A stretch of 64,000 nucleotides of DNA from Chthoniobacter flavus Ellin428 (GTDB taxonomy: Bacteria; Verrucomicrobiota; Verrucomicrobiia; Chthoniobacterales; Chthoniobacteraceae), in assembly GCF_000173075.1 (NCBI RefSeq), contig NZ_ABVL01000005.1, forward strand, positions 62,001 to 126,000, given 5' to 3'. Both the position numbers and the translations under genes were made by a program. The notes beneath the pieces are model-generated. The model was given only the letters and a program-made list of their open reading frames with translations. It ran no database searches and had not been told where the DNA came from. This document shows positions 35,473 to 45,022 of this stretch, in pieces (position 1 is the first letter of the stretch; each line of letters opens with the position of its first letter).

Positions 35473-37128
35473 ATGAATATCGGTTCCTTCATTTGGTGTG
35501 CCGCCATCTTTACCGTCTGTGCCAGCCGGGGTGTTGCGGATGATTCGGCAAAGCTCGCGCCGCTCTTTGCTGCGGTTGCCGAGCATGGCGGGACCATTAC
35601 CATCCCGCCCGGGGACTATGCGCTCGACGGCACGCAGCCGATTCCTTTGGCATCGCACACGACCGTCTTTGCTTACGGAGCGCGTTTTCATTTGCCCGAT
35701 GTGCTCGGCGATAAAGCGCGGGCGGTGCTTTTCAGGGGAGAAAACGTCAGTGATTTTCGGTGGTTTGGCGGGCACTTCGCCGGCCATGTATTCGATCCCG
35801 CGCGGGAGGAGAACTCGTGGGAGCCCAATGTGAATACGCGGGCGATTCTCATCTCCACGACAGGAAACGGAGAGACGAAAAATCTCACGTTCCGTGATGT
35901 GACTTCCGATGGGCTCGCGGGCGCGGCGATCAGCGTGGCGGGAGCGGAGAAGCACGGCAGCGACCGCGAAATCGAATCTTACGCCAGAAACGTGACGGTG
36001 GAGAACTGCACGCTCGAGCGCAGCGGAAAATTCATGTGGGATTACGGTCTGCTCTGGCAGATCACCATTTGGCCGGAGGATTACTCGCCACGCGAACGCG
36101 CGCTGGCGGCGAAATATTTCCGCAATGATCTGATTTGCCCAGGAGTGAGTATGGCCGACGGAGACAGTCGCGTGCGCTTTGCGAACCGCGACCATCCCGT
36201 CGGGATCAGTCGTGGCGATGATCCTCAATACGCGGTGTGCTTTTTCGGCGATGCGCTGCCGCGCAATGTCGTGCGCGGTCGCCAATACTTCGTCGTGGCA
36301 AGTGATGCGGAAGGCATTCAGATTGCCGAACAGCCGTCGGGTTCACCGATGCGCTTCGAAGGGGCGGGTGGCGAGGTGAAACTAATCCACAATCTTTCAG
36401 CCGCTTATGGCGCTCTCTATTCGCCCACCGGCGCCGGTCCTGGCAAAGGGGCGATGGATCTCGTCGGTTGCGAGAAAGTGATTGTCCGGGGCTGCCGGTT
36501 GAGCGCCCTCGGCGATACCATGCACATTCAGAAAAGCCGCGGCGTGGTTTTCGCGGACAATCACATCACCGGTTCACGCATGGGCGCCTTTTTCCTCGCG
36601 GAGTTTTGTCAGAATGCGACCATCACCGGAAATACGATCGACGGGACCAACGGTTCTCGCGTCATGAGTGTGGAGAAATCGTGCGAGGATGTAACGATCA
36701 CCGGCAATACGTTCCGCAACGGAGGGCGTGGCTCGTGGATCAATCAGCCGCGCAATTTTGTGATGACGGGAAACGTCTTCATCAACAATACGACGAAGAA
36801 CGAGCACGATCCGCATCGGGGCCGGCGGAGTTTCGTGACTGGCGACTATGAGCAGAAGCCGGAGCTCTATTTCACACTCCACGAACGCGATGGCCATTAC
36901 GGGCCCGTCATTGTCCGCGACAACATTTTTGTCACCGGCCCAGAGTGCGGTTCACCCGCGGTGACGTTCGCGCCCGGCGGCCAGCAACTCCTTTTCAAGG
37001 ACAATGTCTTTCGGTCACACGATGCCGCCATCCAGGTCGACCCGAGCTGTGTCGACGTGGAGATACGCGACAATCCCGGCGCATCGTTGAAAATCGCCCC
37101 GGTGGATTTCAACCATGGGCGTCGTTGA
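35473..37128 (+). CDS. Secreted right-handed beta-helix (pectate-lyase-like) protein
   Basis: 551 residues with a signal peptide (IGSFIWCAAIFTVCASRGVA). The N-terminal cap IPPGDYALDGTQPIPLASHT is typical of single-stranded beta-helix proteins. Repeated short strands with Asn ladders occur throughout (TITGNTIDGTNGSRVMSVEK, VTITGNTFRNGGRGSW, RDNIFVTG). An ENSWEPNVNTRAILIST region may hold the active site, but no catalytic triad is clear. Probably a polysaccharide lyase or hydrolase, or a binding protein; substrate not determinable. Confidence 0.75.
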   Translation: MNIGSFIWCAAIFTVCASRGVADDSAKLAPLFAAVAEHGGTITIPPGDYALDGTQPIPLASHTTVFAYGARFHLPDVLGDKARAVLFRGENVSDFRWFGGHFAGHVFDPAREENSWEPNVNTRAILISTTGNGETKNLTFRDVTSDGLAGAAISVAGAEKHGSDREIESYARNVTVENCTLERSGKFMWDYGLLWQITIWPEDYSPRERALAAKYFRNDLICPGVSMADGDSRVRFANRDHPVGISRGDDPQYAVCFFGDALPRNVVRGRQYFVVASDAEGIQIAEQPSGSPMRFEGAGGEVKLIHNLSAAYGALYSPTGAGPGKGAMDLVGCEKVIVRGCRLSALGDTMHIQKSRGVVFADNHITGSRMGAFFLAEFCQNATITGNTIDGTNGSRVMSVEKSCEDVTITGNTFRNGGRGSWINQPRNFVMTGNVFINNTTKNEHDPHRGRRSFVTGDYEQKPELYFTLHERDGHYGPVIVRDNIFVTGPECGSPAVTFAPGGQQLLFKDNVFRSHDAAIQVDPSCVDVEIRDNPGASLKIAPVDFNHGRR

Positions 37129-37135
37129 GGCGTTC

Positions 37136-37306
37136 CTAATTCGCCTTCAACACCTCGATGAATGCTTCCTGCGGGATGTTCACCCGGCCGATGGCCTTCA
37201 TGCGCTTTTTGCCTTCCTTCTGCTTCTCGAGCATGCCGCGCTTGTCCATGATAAGCTGCATGAGCGGCCAGATGTAATCGTTTGGCACCATGATGAAGCA
37301 CTTCAT
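37136..37306 (-). pseudogene. Mini-lepA: internally deleted copy of the lepA 3' part, still open
   Basis: Bases 37136-37233 match the 3' end of lepA (38182-38279), and 37234-37306 match an internal part of lepA starting at 38691. The 411-bp segment between (137 codons) is missing in frame. Both source positions share TCGAGCA, the junction microhomology. The result is an intact 56-residue frame, ATG to [21 protein letters not shown] at the start and [14 protein letters not shown] at the end, joined at [11 protein letters not shown]. Some codons differ from lepA (E to D, S to W). It is probably a duplication remnant, but it is not yet interrupted. Confidence 0.85.
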
Positions 37307-37351
37307 AAGGGGTAATCTGCTTCCCGAGAAGCCGGAAACAAGGGACTGAAA

Positions 37352-37762
37352 TTAAGCTGGCCAGAGCCGGAACTGTGCCGCTTGGAAATGCCGGTCGAAT
37401 CCAAAAATCCGGGTAATGGATTCGCGTCGCATGAGAACGAAAGAAATACAGTCGGTAAAAGATACGGACTGGTCTGCGTATTTTCGCATGAGTTTCACGG
37501 CCTTGTTGTAGTCATCCATGCCGGGCCGCAACCACTCGATTGCTTTGCTTTGCAAATAGGTAGCGGCACATTCGGCGGCGAAAGCGTACGATTCGCGCCT
37601 GGCCAGCAGGGTAATTGTTTCATCCAGTACATGCTCCGTGGAGAAGAGACGATCATCGGAATCAGCCAGCATCTGCCAGCCTTCTGTAGCGGCTGAATGG
37701 TGTTGGTCGTGTGTCAACTCACGGGCGAGAAACGCACCGGTGTCGATGAACAACTTGCTCAT
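37352..37762 (-). CDS. PIN-domain (VapC-type) toxin, second module
   Basis: 136 residues. Acidic residues fit a PIN active site: D7 (LFIDTGAFLA), E48 or E43 (STEHVLDETI), D104 (SFTDCISFV) and D123 (FGFDRHFQ). The start overlaps the antitoxin stop by ATGA, so the pair is translationally coupled. It is only distantly similar to the module at 2631, so this is not a recent duplicate. It is flanked on both sides by lepA-derived sequence, suggesting insertion at lepA. Confidence 0.87.
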   Translation of the reverse strand: MSKLFIDTGAFLARELTHDQHHSAATEGWQMLADSDDRLFSTEHVLDETITLLARRESYAFAAECAATYLQSKAIEWLRPGMDDYNKAVKLMRKYADQSVSFTDCISFVLMRRESITRIFGFDRHFQAAQFRLWPA

Positions 37763-38001
37763 GCTTCGCCGTAGAGATAGTGATCGTGATTGGCGGCCAA
37801 ATCCCGTGGAGTAGCCTTACTGGAAGGCTTCAGTTTTTTGAAAAGAGGGTCGTCACGGCGGCTACTCGGTTTTGACGCCGGTCCAGCAACCTTCTCTAGT
37901 TGCCGGCGGATCAACTCGCTCAAAGATAAGCCGCGAGTGGCGGCAACAGTTTCCGCACGACGTCGCAAGTCTTCCGGCAGCAAAATGGTGGTGCGATGCA
38001 T
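37759..38001 (-). CDS. Ribbon-helix-helix antitoxin, second module
   Basis: 80 residues beginning MHRTTILLPEDLRRRAETVA, a ribbon-helix-helix with helix GLSLSELIRRQLEKVA. The C-terminal part (KLKPSSKATPRDLAANHDHY) should contact the toxin. An ATG six codons upstream is an alternative start. A CATATATG palindrome overlaps the chosen start codon and a second copy lies 22 bp upstream; these are candidate operator half-sites, as expected for an autoregulated module. Confidence 0.82.
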   Translation of the reverse strand: MHRTTILLPEDLRRRAETVAATRGLSLSELIRRQLEKVAGPASKPSSRRDDPLFKKLKPSSKATPRDLAANHDHYLYGEA

Positions 38002-38030
38002 ATATGGATGTTTCCACATTCATATATGGA
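37999..38030 (-). promoter_or_regulatory. Paired CATATATGGA boxes, candidate antitoxin operator
   Basis: CATATATGGA occurs at 37999-38008 and again at 38021-38030, 22 bp apart, which is two helical turns. Each core (CATATATG) is palindromic, as expected for ribbon-helix-helix dimers. One box overlaps the antitoxin start codon. The TATAT cores could also serve as a -10 element. Confidence 0.55.
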
Positions 38031-38067
38031 GGTCAATTTCTCGATGCGCCGCAAAAGCGGCGCTGCC

Positions 38068-38120
38068 TCATTCGCCTTCAGTGCCCCGACGAACAACTCC
38101 TGTGGGGTGTTCGCCGAAGT
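38068..38120 (-). pseudogene. Diverged relic of the lepA C-terminal end
   Basis: On the minus strand this reads SANTPQELFVGALKAN, corresponding to [16 protein letters not shown] at the end of LepA; the stop is replaced by GAG. It is about 70% identical at the DNA level over about 45 bp and lies 62 bp beyond the true lepA stop, just upstream of the toxin-antitoxin module. It is too short and diverged to be functional. Confidence 0.65.
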
Positions 38121-38181
38121 AACCGGATCGGTAAGGTGGACTGAAGGCCAATTCCGGATGCTCGCTCAAACCCGGTTTGGC

Positions 38182-39987
<1,806 letters not shown>

Positions 39988-40148
39988 GGAAAGAGCCGCG
40001 CACTATGGGCGGCAAGTGGCGTGCGGTCAACCCGGGGTTGCGGATCCGTCAAGCCGGTATCGGCGCGAGATATCCTTTTGTCCACCCGGTTGCGTTGACG
40101 GAAGCGCCGACCGGTGTTTACCTGCCAGCCTCCATATCGGGACGCGGA

Positions 40149-42383
40149 ATGCCAAAGAAACTGAGTTACGTTTTTATCGCCATGGGATGCCTCGGGGTGT
40201 CTGCCGCCGGCATTGCCTGGGAGGTCCATGACCATGCGGTGCACGAAGAACAAGCCCGGCAGGCGCAACTGGAGGAAGACCGGATTCGCATTCGAGACGA
40301 GCGCTTGGAGCGCAGCGTGGAGGAAGCCCGGCGAGTGCTAAACGAGCTGCAGGAACCGGATTTCTGGCCCGTCGATACGGATCTCTGGCAGGTCAAACAA
40401 ATCACGGTGGCCCAGGAGTTGAAACGGCCCGTCGATCAGTTTCGCAAGGGACTCGAGGAAGATCTCAAGGAGATTGTCGCCCTTGCTCCGCAGGCTGGGA
40501 AAGAGGCCCGGATGCGCTGGCTCCAGGCGGCAGATGTGGCCTACGCGCTTTTCAAGCTCCCCGAAGCGGAACGTTACTACCGCGAGGCGTTATCGCGGGC
40601 GAATGAGGACCGGGATACCGCCGAGTCATTTCGTCTGAATGAACGGTTGGCCGACGTCTGGCATTCGGCGCGTCATTTCGAAGAAGAGCGCCGGCAGCGG
40701 GAATACATCGCCACCATGCGGGCGAATTCCGGCCAGCCGGGTGACGCTCCTCTCGAGGCGAAGGCGCGATTGGCCATTTGCCTTCATGACTTGGGCAAAG
40801 CACAGGAGGGGCTGGATATCTTGAACAAGGCCTTCGATGCCGACCGGTGGGAACTCGATAAGGATCATCCCGATATCCTCTTTGCGGCCACCATCCGTTC
40901 ATTTTTGCTCCACGAGATGCAGCGGTATACGGAGAGCGAAATGGCCTCTCGCCGTGTGTTGAGTGAGTGTGAGCGGGTCTACGGTGCAGACGATTTGCAC
41001 ACGGCGATCGCTCTCGGTCGGTTGGTGGCCTGTGACAGCACGGGGCAAAATTTTTCCGACGGGGCCAGGCTGGCTCCGCGTGCTGTGGAGTTGTGCGGGA
41101 AATTTTACGGGAAGGAACATCCCATGATGGGCATGTTCCTCCGTTTCGCCGCCAGTGCCTGCGCGCATGTCGGAGATTACGCCACCGCGGAGAAACTGGC
41201 CCAACGCAGCCTGGAAATTCATGAGGCAATATTTCCCGCGGACCACATCGAGGTCGGTCACGACTTGGGACTTCTCGGTTATATTGCCGAGAAGACCAAC
41301 CGTCTGGCAGATAGCGAGCGGTATTTTCGTGGCGCTTTGGATATCTATCGGAAAAATGTGGGACCAGATTCCCACTTCACCCTCTCTGTCCAAAGCCATC
41401 TGAATACGCTTCAGTGGGAACTGAACGAAAAGGCCCCGGCGGACTCGGGTTCGGCTGCGGTGGGAGCAACCCTGCCGTCACCGACGGCGCCGGAATACTC
41501 GCGTGTCTTGTACATGCAAGGGCAGTCCGCGGCGCAGTCGGGGCACTATCGGGAAGCGGCGGACCTTGTCCGGCGGGCGATTGCCGCCGACGAAAAAAGG
41601 GAGCCGGAGGGGGTCAATCTTGCCCAAGATTACATCAGCCTGGCCCAGGTCCTTAACGCCATGAAGCAGAACATCGAAGCGGAGGCGTACTTCAAGCGTG
41701 GCCTGGCGATCATGGAGAAGAAATACGGCCCCAACCACCCTGAGATCATTCTGGTCCTCAATCGTCTTGCGGGGTTGTATGTCACGACGGGACGGCCAAC
41801 CGAGGGGGAACAGCTGCTCAAACGCGTCATCGATTTGGGAATCGCCAATGATTTAACGAAGAACCTGGAGTACGCGCGGGCGATGAACACGCTGGCCTAC
41901 GTCCTCCAGACTACGAAGCGATTTGACGAGGCCCTTCCGCTGCAGCGCAAGATCCTCACCAATGTGGAACTCACGCTCGGCAAGGACAACGAAACCTATG
42001 GGGGCTACCTGCACAGCTTGGGGCAGACTCTGTTGCTTCTGAAACGGGAAGATGAAGGCCGGCATGCCGTCGAGCAGGCGGTGGCGATCGGTGAGAAATT
42101 GCCGACGGGATGCCGGTTGCTTCCGGTCTGGCTGACCACCTTGGCCGCGATTCAAAATCATTCCCGCGAGACGCCGCAGGCCGATGCCACTTTTCGTCGC
42201 GCGCTGTCCCTGCTTTATCAAGCGGAGAAGGCGGCCGGGCAGCCGCCCCCTCCTTTGCAGAATACAGCGGGTGCGTACACGGTTTTCCTCAAAGAACATG
42301 GGCTGACTCATGCGGAAATCGATGATCGTCTCGCGCAGCTTCGCAAAGGTGAAGATGTGCCGGCGCTACCGGCGGGGCAATGA
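40149..42383 (+). CDS. Tetratricopeptide-repeat protein, kinesin-light-chain type
   Basis: 744 residues. An N-terminal hydrophobic segment (SYVFIAMGCLGVSAAGIAW) anchors or exports the protein, and a charged coiled coil follows (about 30-70, EEQARQAQLEEDRIRIRDER). The rest is about ten TPR repeats of the 42-residue TPR_12 type, including YYREALSRANEDRDTAESFR and AEAYFKRGLAIMEKKYGPNH. These bind other proteins. The start was set at MPKKLSY; upstream codons overlap the lepA promoter region. No partner is evident, and it may be monocistronic. Confidence 0.8.
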   Translation: MPKKLSYVFIAMGCLGVSAAGIAWEVHDHAVHEEQARQAQLEEDRIRIRDERLERSVEEARRVLNELQEPDFWPVDTDLWQVKQITVAQELKRPVDQFRKGLEEDLKEIVALAPQAGKEARMRWLQAADVAYALFKLPEAERYYREALSRANEDRDTAESFRLNERLADVWHSARHFEEERRQREYIATMRANSGQPGDAPLEAKARLAICLHDLGKAQEGLDILNKAFDADRWELDKDHPDILFAATIRSFLLHEMQRYTESEMASRRVLSECERVYGADDLHTAIALGRLVACDSTGQNFSDGARLAPRAVELCGKFYGKEHPMMGMFLRFAASACAHVGDYATAEKLAQRSLEIHEAIFPADHIEVGHDLGLLGYIAEKTNRLADSERYFRGALDIYRKNVGPDSHFTLSVQSHLNTLQWELNEKAPADSGSAAVGATLPSPTAPEYSRVLYMQGQSAAQSGHYREAADLVRRAIAADEKREPEGVNLAQDYISLAQVLNAMKQNIEAEAYFKRGLAIMEKKYGPNHPEIILVLNRLAGLYVTTGRPTEGEQLLKRVIDLGIANDLTKNLEYARAMNTLAYVLQTTKRFDEALPLQRKILTNVELTLGKDNETYGGYLHSLGQTLLLLKREDEGRHAVEQAVAIGEKLPTGCRLLPVWLTTLAAIQNHSRETPQADATFRRALSLLYQAEKAAGQPPPPLQNTAGAYTVFLKEHGLTHAEIDDRLAQLRKGEDVPALPAGQ

Positions 42384-42419
42384 TGAGGTTTCGGCGGGCG
42401 GAGCGGAATGCGACAACCG

Positions 42420-43145
42420 CTATTCGAGCGGTTTCAGGGCCGCTTCCAGTTGTCGTGCATTGGCCTTGCCGTTGGCGTAAGCAGCGAGCTGGTCGACGAG
42501 GGTGACGAGGTCGCGCATCCGGGTGTGCTCGTCGGGTGACCATGTCTCGCCGCCGAGAGAGCCGCGTCCCTGTATCCACATGGAGAAATAGTAGGAAACG
42601 CCGTCGGCTCCATTCCGAGGCTCGGCGGGATGGCGTGCGTCGAGCAAGGTCTTCTTCCAAATCGCTTTGACGCGATCGGAGAGTGCCGTCTGCTCGGCGA
42701 GCGGCTCGGGGAGCGCTTTGGCAACCGTATGCGTGGTGATTTCGGAGATGTTGCCGGGCGTGCGTTGTTTCAGCTTTTGATATGCTTCGTTCTTTTCCAT
42801 GGGGAGCTCCTTCCCGTCCTGGTCCAAGGCGGTCATGTGCCCCGATTCGTAATCATGCAGCAGTTCCAGGTTCCAGATGTGGCAGGAGGGCGTGGTGACA
42901 AAGGCCTCGACCCCTTTCTCGCCCGCGCGCAGGCCAACCACGAATTCCGGACGAAATGAGGGAATAACCACGACGCGCAGGATTACGCCTGGTTGGTAAG
43001 CCGGAGCAAAAACCTGGCGGACGTTGGCGTAATAGTTGTCCCCGTTATCACCGGCGAAAATGCCGCGTTCAGGTTCAAGATAATCCTGCGCCTTTGCGGA
43101 ACATCCGAGCAATGCGGTAGCGAGAAGGAGGGTGGCGATTTTCAT
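42420..43145 (-). CDS. Putative lipoprotein of unknown function
   Basis: 241 residues. The signal MKIATLLLATALLGC has a good lipobox. The mature domain contains PGVILRVVVIPSFRPEFVVG and HIWNLELLHDYESGHM, suggesting a small alpha/beta fold. The C-terminal part is helical (MRDLVTLVDQLAAYANGKAN). No family is recognised. It is divergent from the GH127-like gene, with 170 bp between. Confidence 0.65.
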   Translation of the reverse strand: MKIATLLLATALLGCSAKAQDYLEPERGIFAGDNGDNYYANVRQVFAPAYQPGVILRVVVIPSFRPEFVVGLRAGEKGVEAFVTTPSCHIWNLELLHDYESGHMTALDQDGKELPMEKNEAYQKLKQRTPGNISEITTHTVAKALPEPLAEQTALSDRVKAIWKKTLLDARHPAEPRNGADGVSYYFSMWIQGRGSLGGETWSPDEHTRMRDLVTLVDQLAAYANGKANARQLEAALKPLE

Positions 43146-43315
43146 GGGGGCCTTCGGGTCAAGTTGCCTCGACGGGCACGAATTACACGCGGATTGGCCG
43201 TTGCCGTCGAGCCAGGTTGTCTGCTCGTTCGGAAGTTCAACTTCGGGACGAGGGGGCTTCTGGCCAACCCGGGGTTGCGCAGGCCAGTAAAGGGAGCTAC
43301 GCCCTTTGGGGCACG

Positions 43316-44938
43316 ATGAAGTTTCCCTCCACGACACGGCGCACGTTTCTGCAGCAAATCGCCGCTCTCTCGGCGTTTTCTTTCTCGGGGAGAGGAGCGC
43401 TCCGGGCGGCTGGTCCGACTCCGGGTGAAGGAGGATTGAGGACATCCATGGATCGCGCGGCTCAATGTTGTCTCGCCTGGCTGAATCCCGAGGCGGAATG
43501 GTTGCCGACGGGTGGTTACGAAGTGGCCCACGACACGGGGCGCTGGTGGGATGCGATGCTCCGCTACGAGGCGGCGACAGGTGTCCGGCTTCCGGAGCGC
43601 GAAGAGCAGGCCATGATGAAGAACTTGCGCGCGTTGACCGGGAATCCGGCGGCGTTGCTCATGAATTGCGCCGGTTTGCCGATCCCTGCGGAAAAGATCA
43701 AAGTGAACCCGCATAACCTGCGCGAGACGATGCTGGCCTATACCGCACTGGTTCGCTATCGCAAGAGCGACTGGGCGGCGACGCAAGGGCATACGTTGCT
43801 GGAGGCGATCGAGTCGGTGCTCGAGCCGGATGGACAAATGAATTACCCGAAGTTGGCCACGGTGGCGGGTGGGCCGCTCACGGCGGATCCGCTGATGATT
43901 CAGCGCGCGCCGGCGGGGGAATGGTTCAATGCGACCGCGACGACGGGGCGGGCGATCGAGGCCATCGTGTGGTTTCATGAGGCGACTGAGGATGCCCTGG
44001 CCTGGAAACTCGCCCAGCGACTGGCGGAAACGCATCTGCGGCAAACGATCGATCTCAGCGGCGAGGTGCGCGCGGAGCTGCGCGACCCGGGGCACGTGGG
44101 GCATACTCATTCCTATTGTGGCACCCTGCGTGGGTTATTGCTTTTCGGGCTCGCGAGCGGGGAGCAGCGCTATGTCGATGCGGTGGCCGCGACTTATCGC
44201 CGCGGGCTTTGGGGTTCGGCGATCAGTCACTCCGGCTGGACACCGCACGATCAAGGCAAGAGCCGTTTTCACGGACCGGAAGGCGATCCGGTGGGCGAGC
44301 ACGCCAGCTGTGGCGATATCGCGCAGATCGCGCTGTGGCTGGCATTGCGGGCCGGGCAGACGGATTTGCTCGACGACGTGGAGCGATTGGTTCGGGCGCG
44401 TTTGTTACCGTCGCAAATGAAAGATGAGAAGCGGCCGCGCAACAATGGGGCGTGGGGCGTTTATGCACATCCCTTCGGTTTTGGGGCGATTCTCGATGTG
44501 TTTGCCGCGGTGCTGCATTCCCTTGCGGACCTGCAGCAGCAGATCATCACGACCACGGCCGCGGGAGCGGTCTCCGTGAATTTGCATTTCGATGCCGAGA
44601 CGCCCGCGGTCAAGGTGGCGTCGAGACGCGGGGGAAAGGCCACGCTCGTCGTGACGCTGAAGCAGCGCCGCGATCTCAGGATTCGCGTGCCCGCCTGGGT
44701 ATCACGTGATTCGGTGCAGCTGCGAATCGGTGAGCGGCCGACGGCTGCGAGTTGGGACGGAGCGTATCTCGTTTTGTCCGACAAGGAGCTTCCCGACCAA
44801 GCGGCCGTGACGCTGGAGCACGATCTGCCGGCCCATCAAACAGTGGAGGAGATGCCCGTCAGCCATCGGAAGTTTCAACTCCAGTGGCGCGGAGACGACG
44901 TCGTGTCGTGTGATCCGAAGGTGCCGATTTACGGGTAG
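43316..44938 (+). CDS. Tat-exported six-hairpin (GH127-like) protein
   Basis: 540 residues. A twin-arginine signal (TRRTFLQQIAALSAFSFSG) gives folded export. An alpha/alpha toroid of the six-hairpin glycosidase type follows (GGYEVAHDTGRWWDAMLRYE; GHVGHTHSYCGTLRGLLLFG; HGPEGDPVGEHASCGDIAQI). A C-terminal beta domain resembles GH127 enzymes (RIRVPAWVSRDSVQLRIGE). Family members are beta-L-arabinofuranosidases and related enzymes with Cys/Glu catalysis; a catalytic Glu cannot be placed with confidence here. The substrate is inferred only as plant or algal polysaccharide. Confidence 0.7.
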   Translation: MKFPSTTRRTFLQQIAALSAFSFSGRGALRAAGPTPGEGGLRTSMDRAAQCCLAWLNPEAEWLPTGGYEVAHDTGRWWDAMLRYEAATGVRLPEREEQAMMKNLRALTGNPAALLMNCAGLPIPAEKIKVNPHNLRETMLAYTALVRYRKSDWAATQGHTLLEAIESVLEPDGQMNYPKLATVAGGPLTADPLMIQRAPAGEWFNATATTGRAIEAIVWFHEATEDALAWKLAQRLAETHLRQTIDLSGEVRAELRDPGHVGHTHSYCGTLRGLLLFGLASGEQRYVDAVAATYRRGLWGSAISHSGWTPHDQGKSRFHGPEGDPVGEHASCGDIAQIALWLALRAGQTDLLDDVERLVRARLLPSQMKDEKRPRNNGAWGVYAHPFGFGAILDVFAAVLHSLADLQQQIITTTAAGAVSVNLHFDAETPAVKVASRRGGKATLVVTLKQRRDLRIRVPAWVSRDSVQLRIGERPTAASWDGAYLVLSDKELPDQAAVTLEHDLPAHQTVEEMPVSHRKFQLQWRGDDVVSCDPKVPIYG

Positions 44939-45022
44939 GAACCGGTCCGGCGGATTCTACTGCCGAAGAGCGGGAAGCTCCCATCACCTACGGCGCAAGA
45001 ATTTCTCCAGCCCGTTCGCCGC

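Noticed and set aside
40029..40042. CAACCCGGGGTTGCG palindrome, also at about 43266-43280
   Set aside because: Two short GC-rich palindromes at this GC content may be chance or a common dispersed motif. No flanking homology was found.
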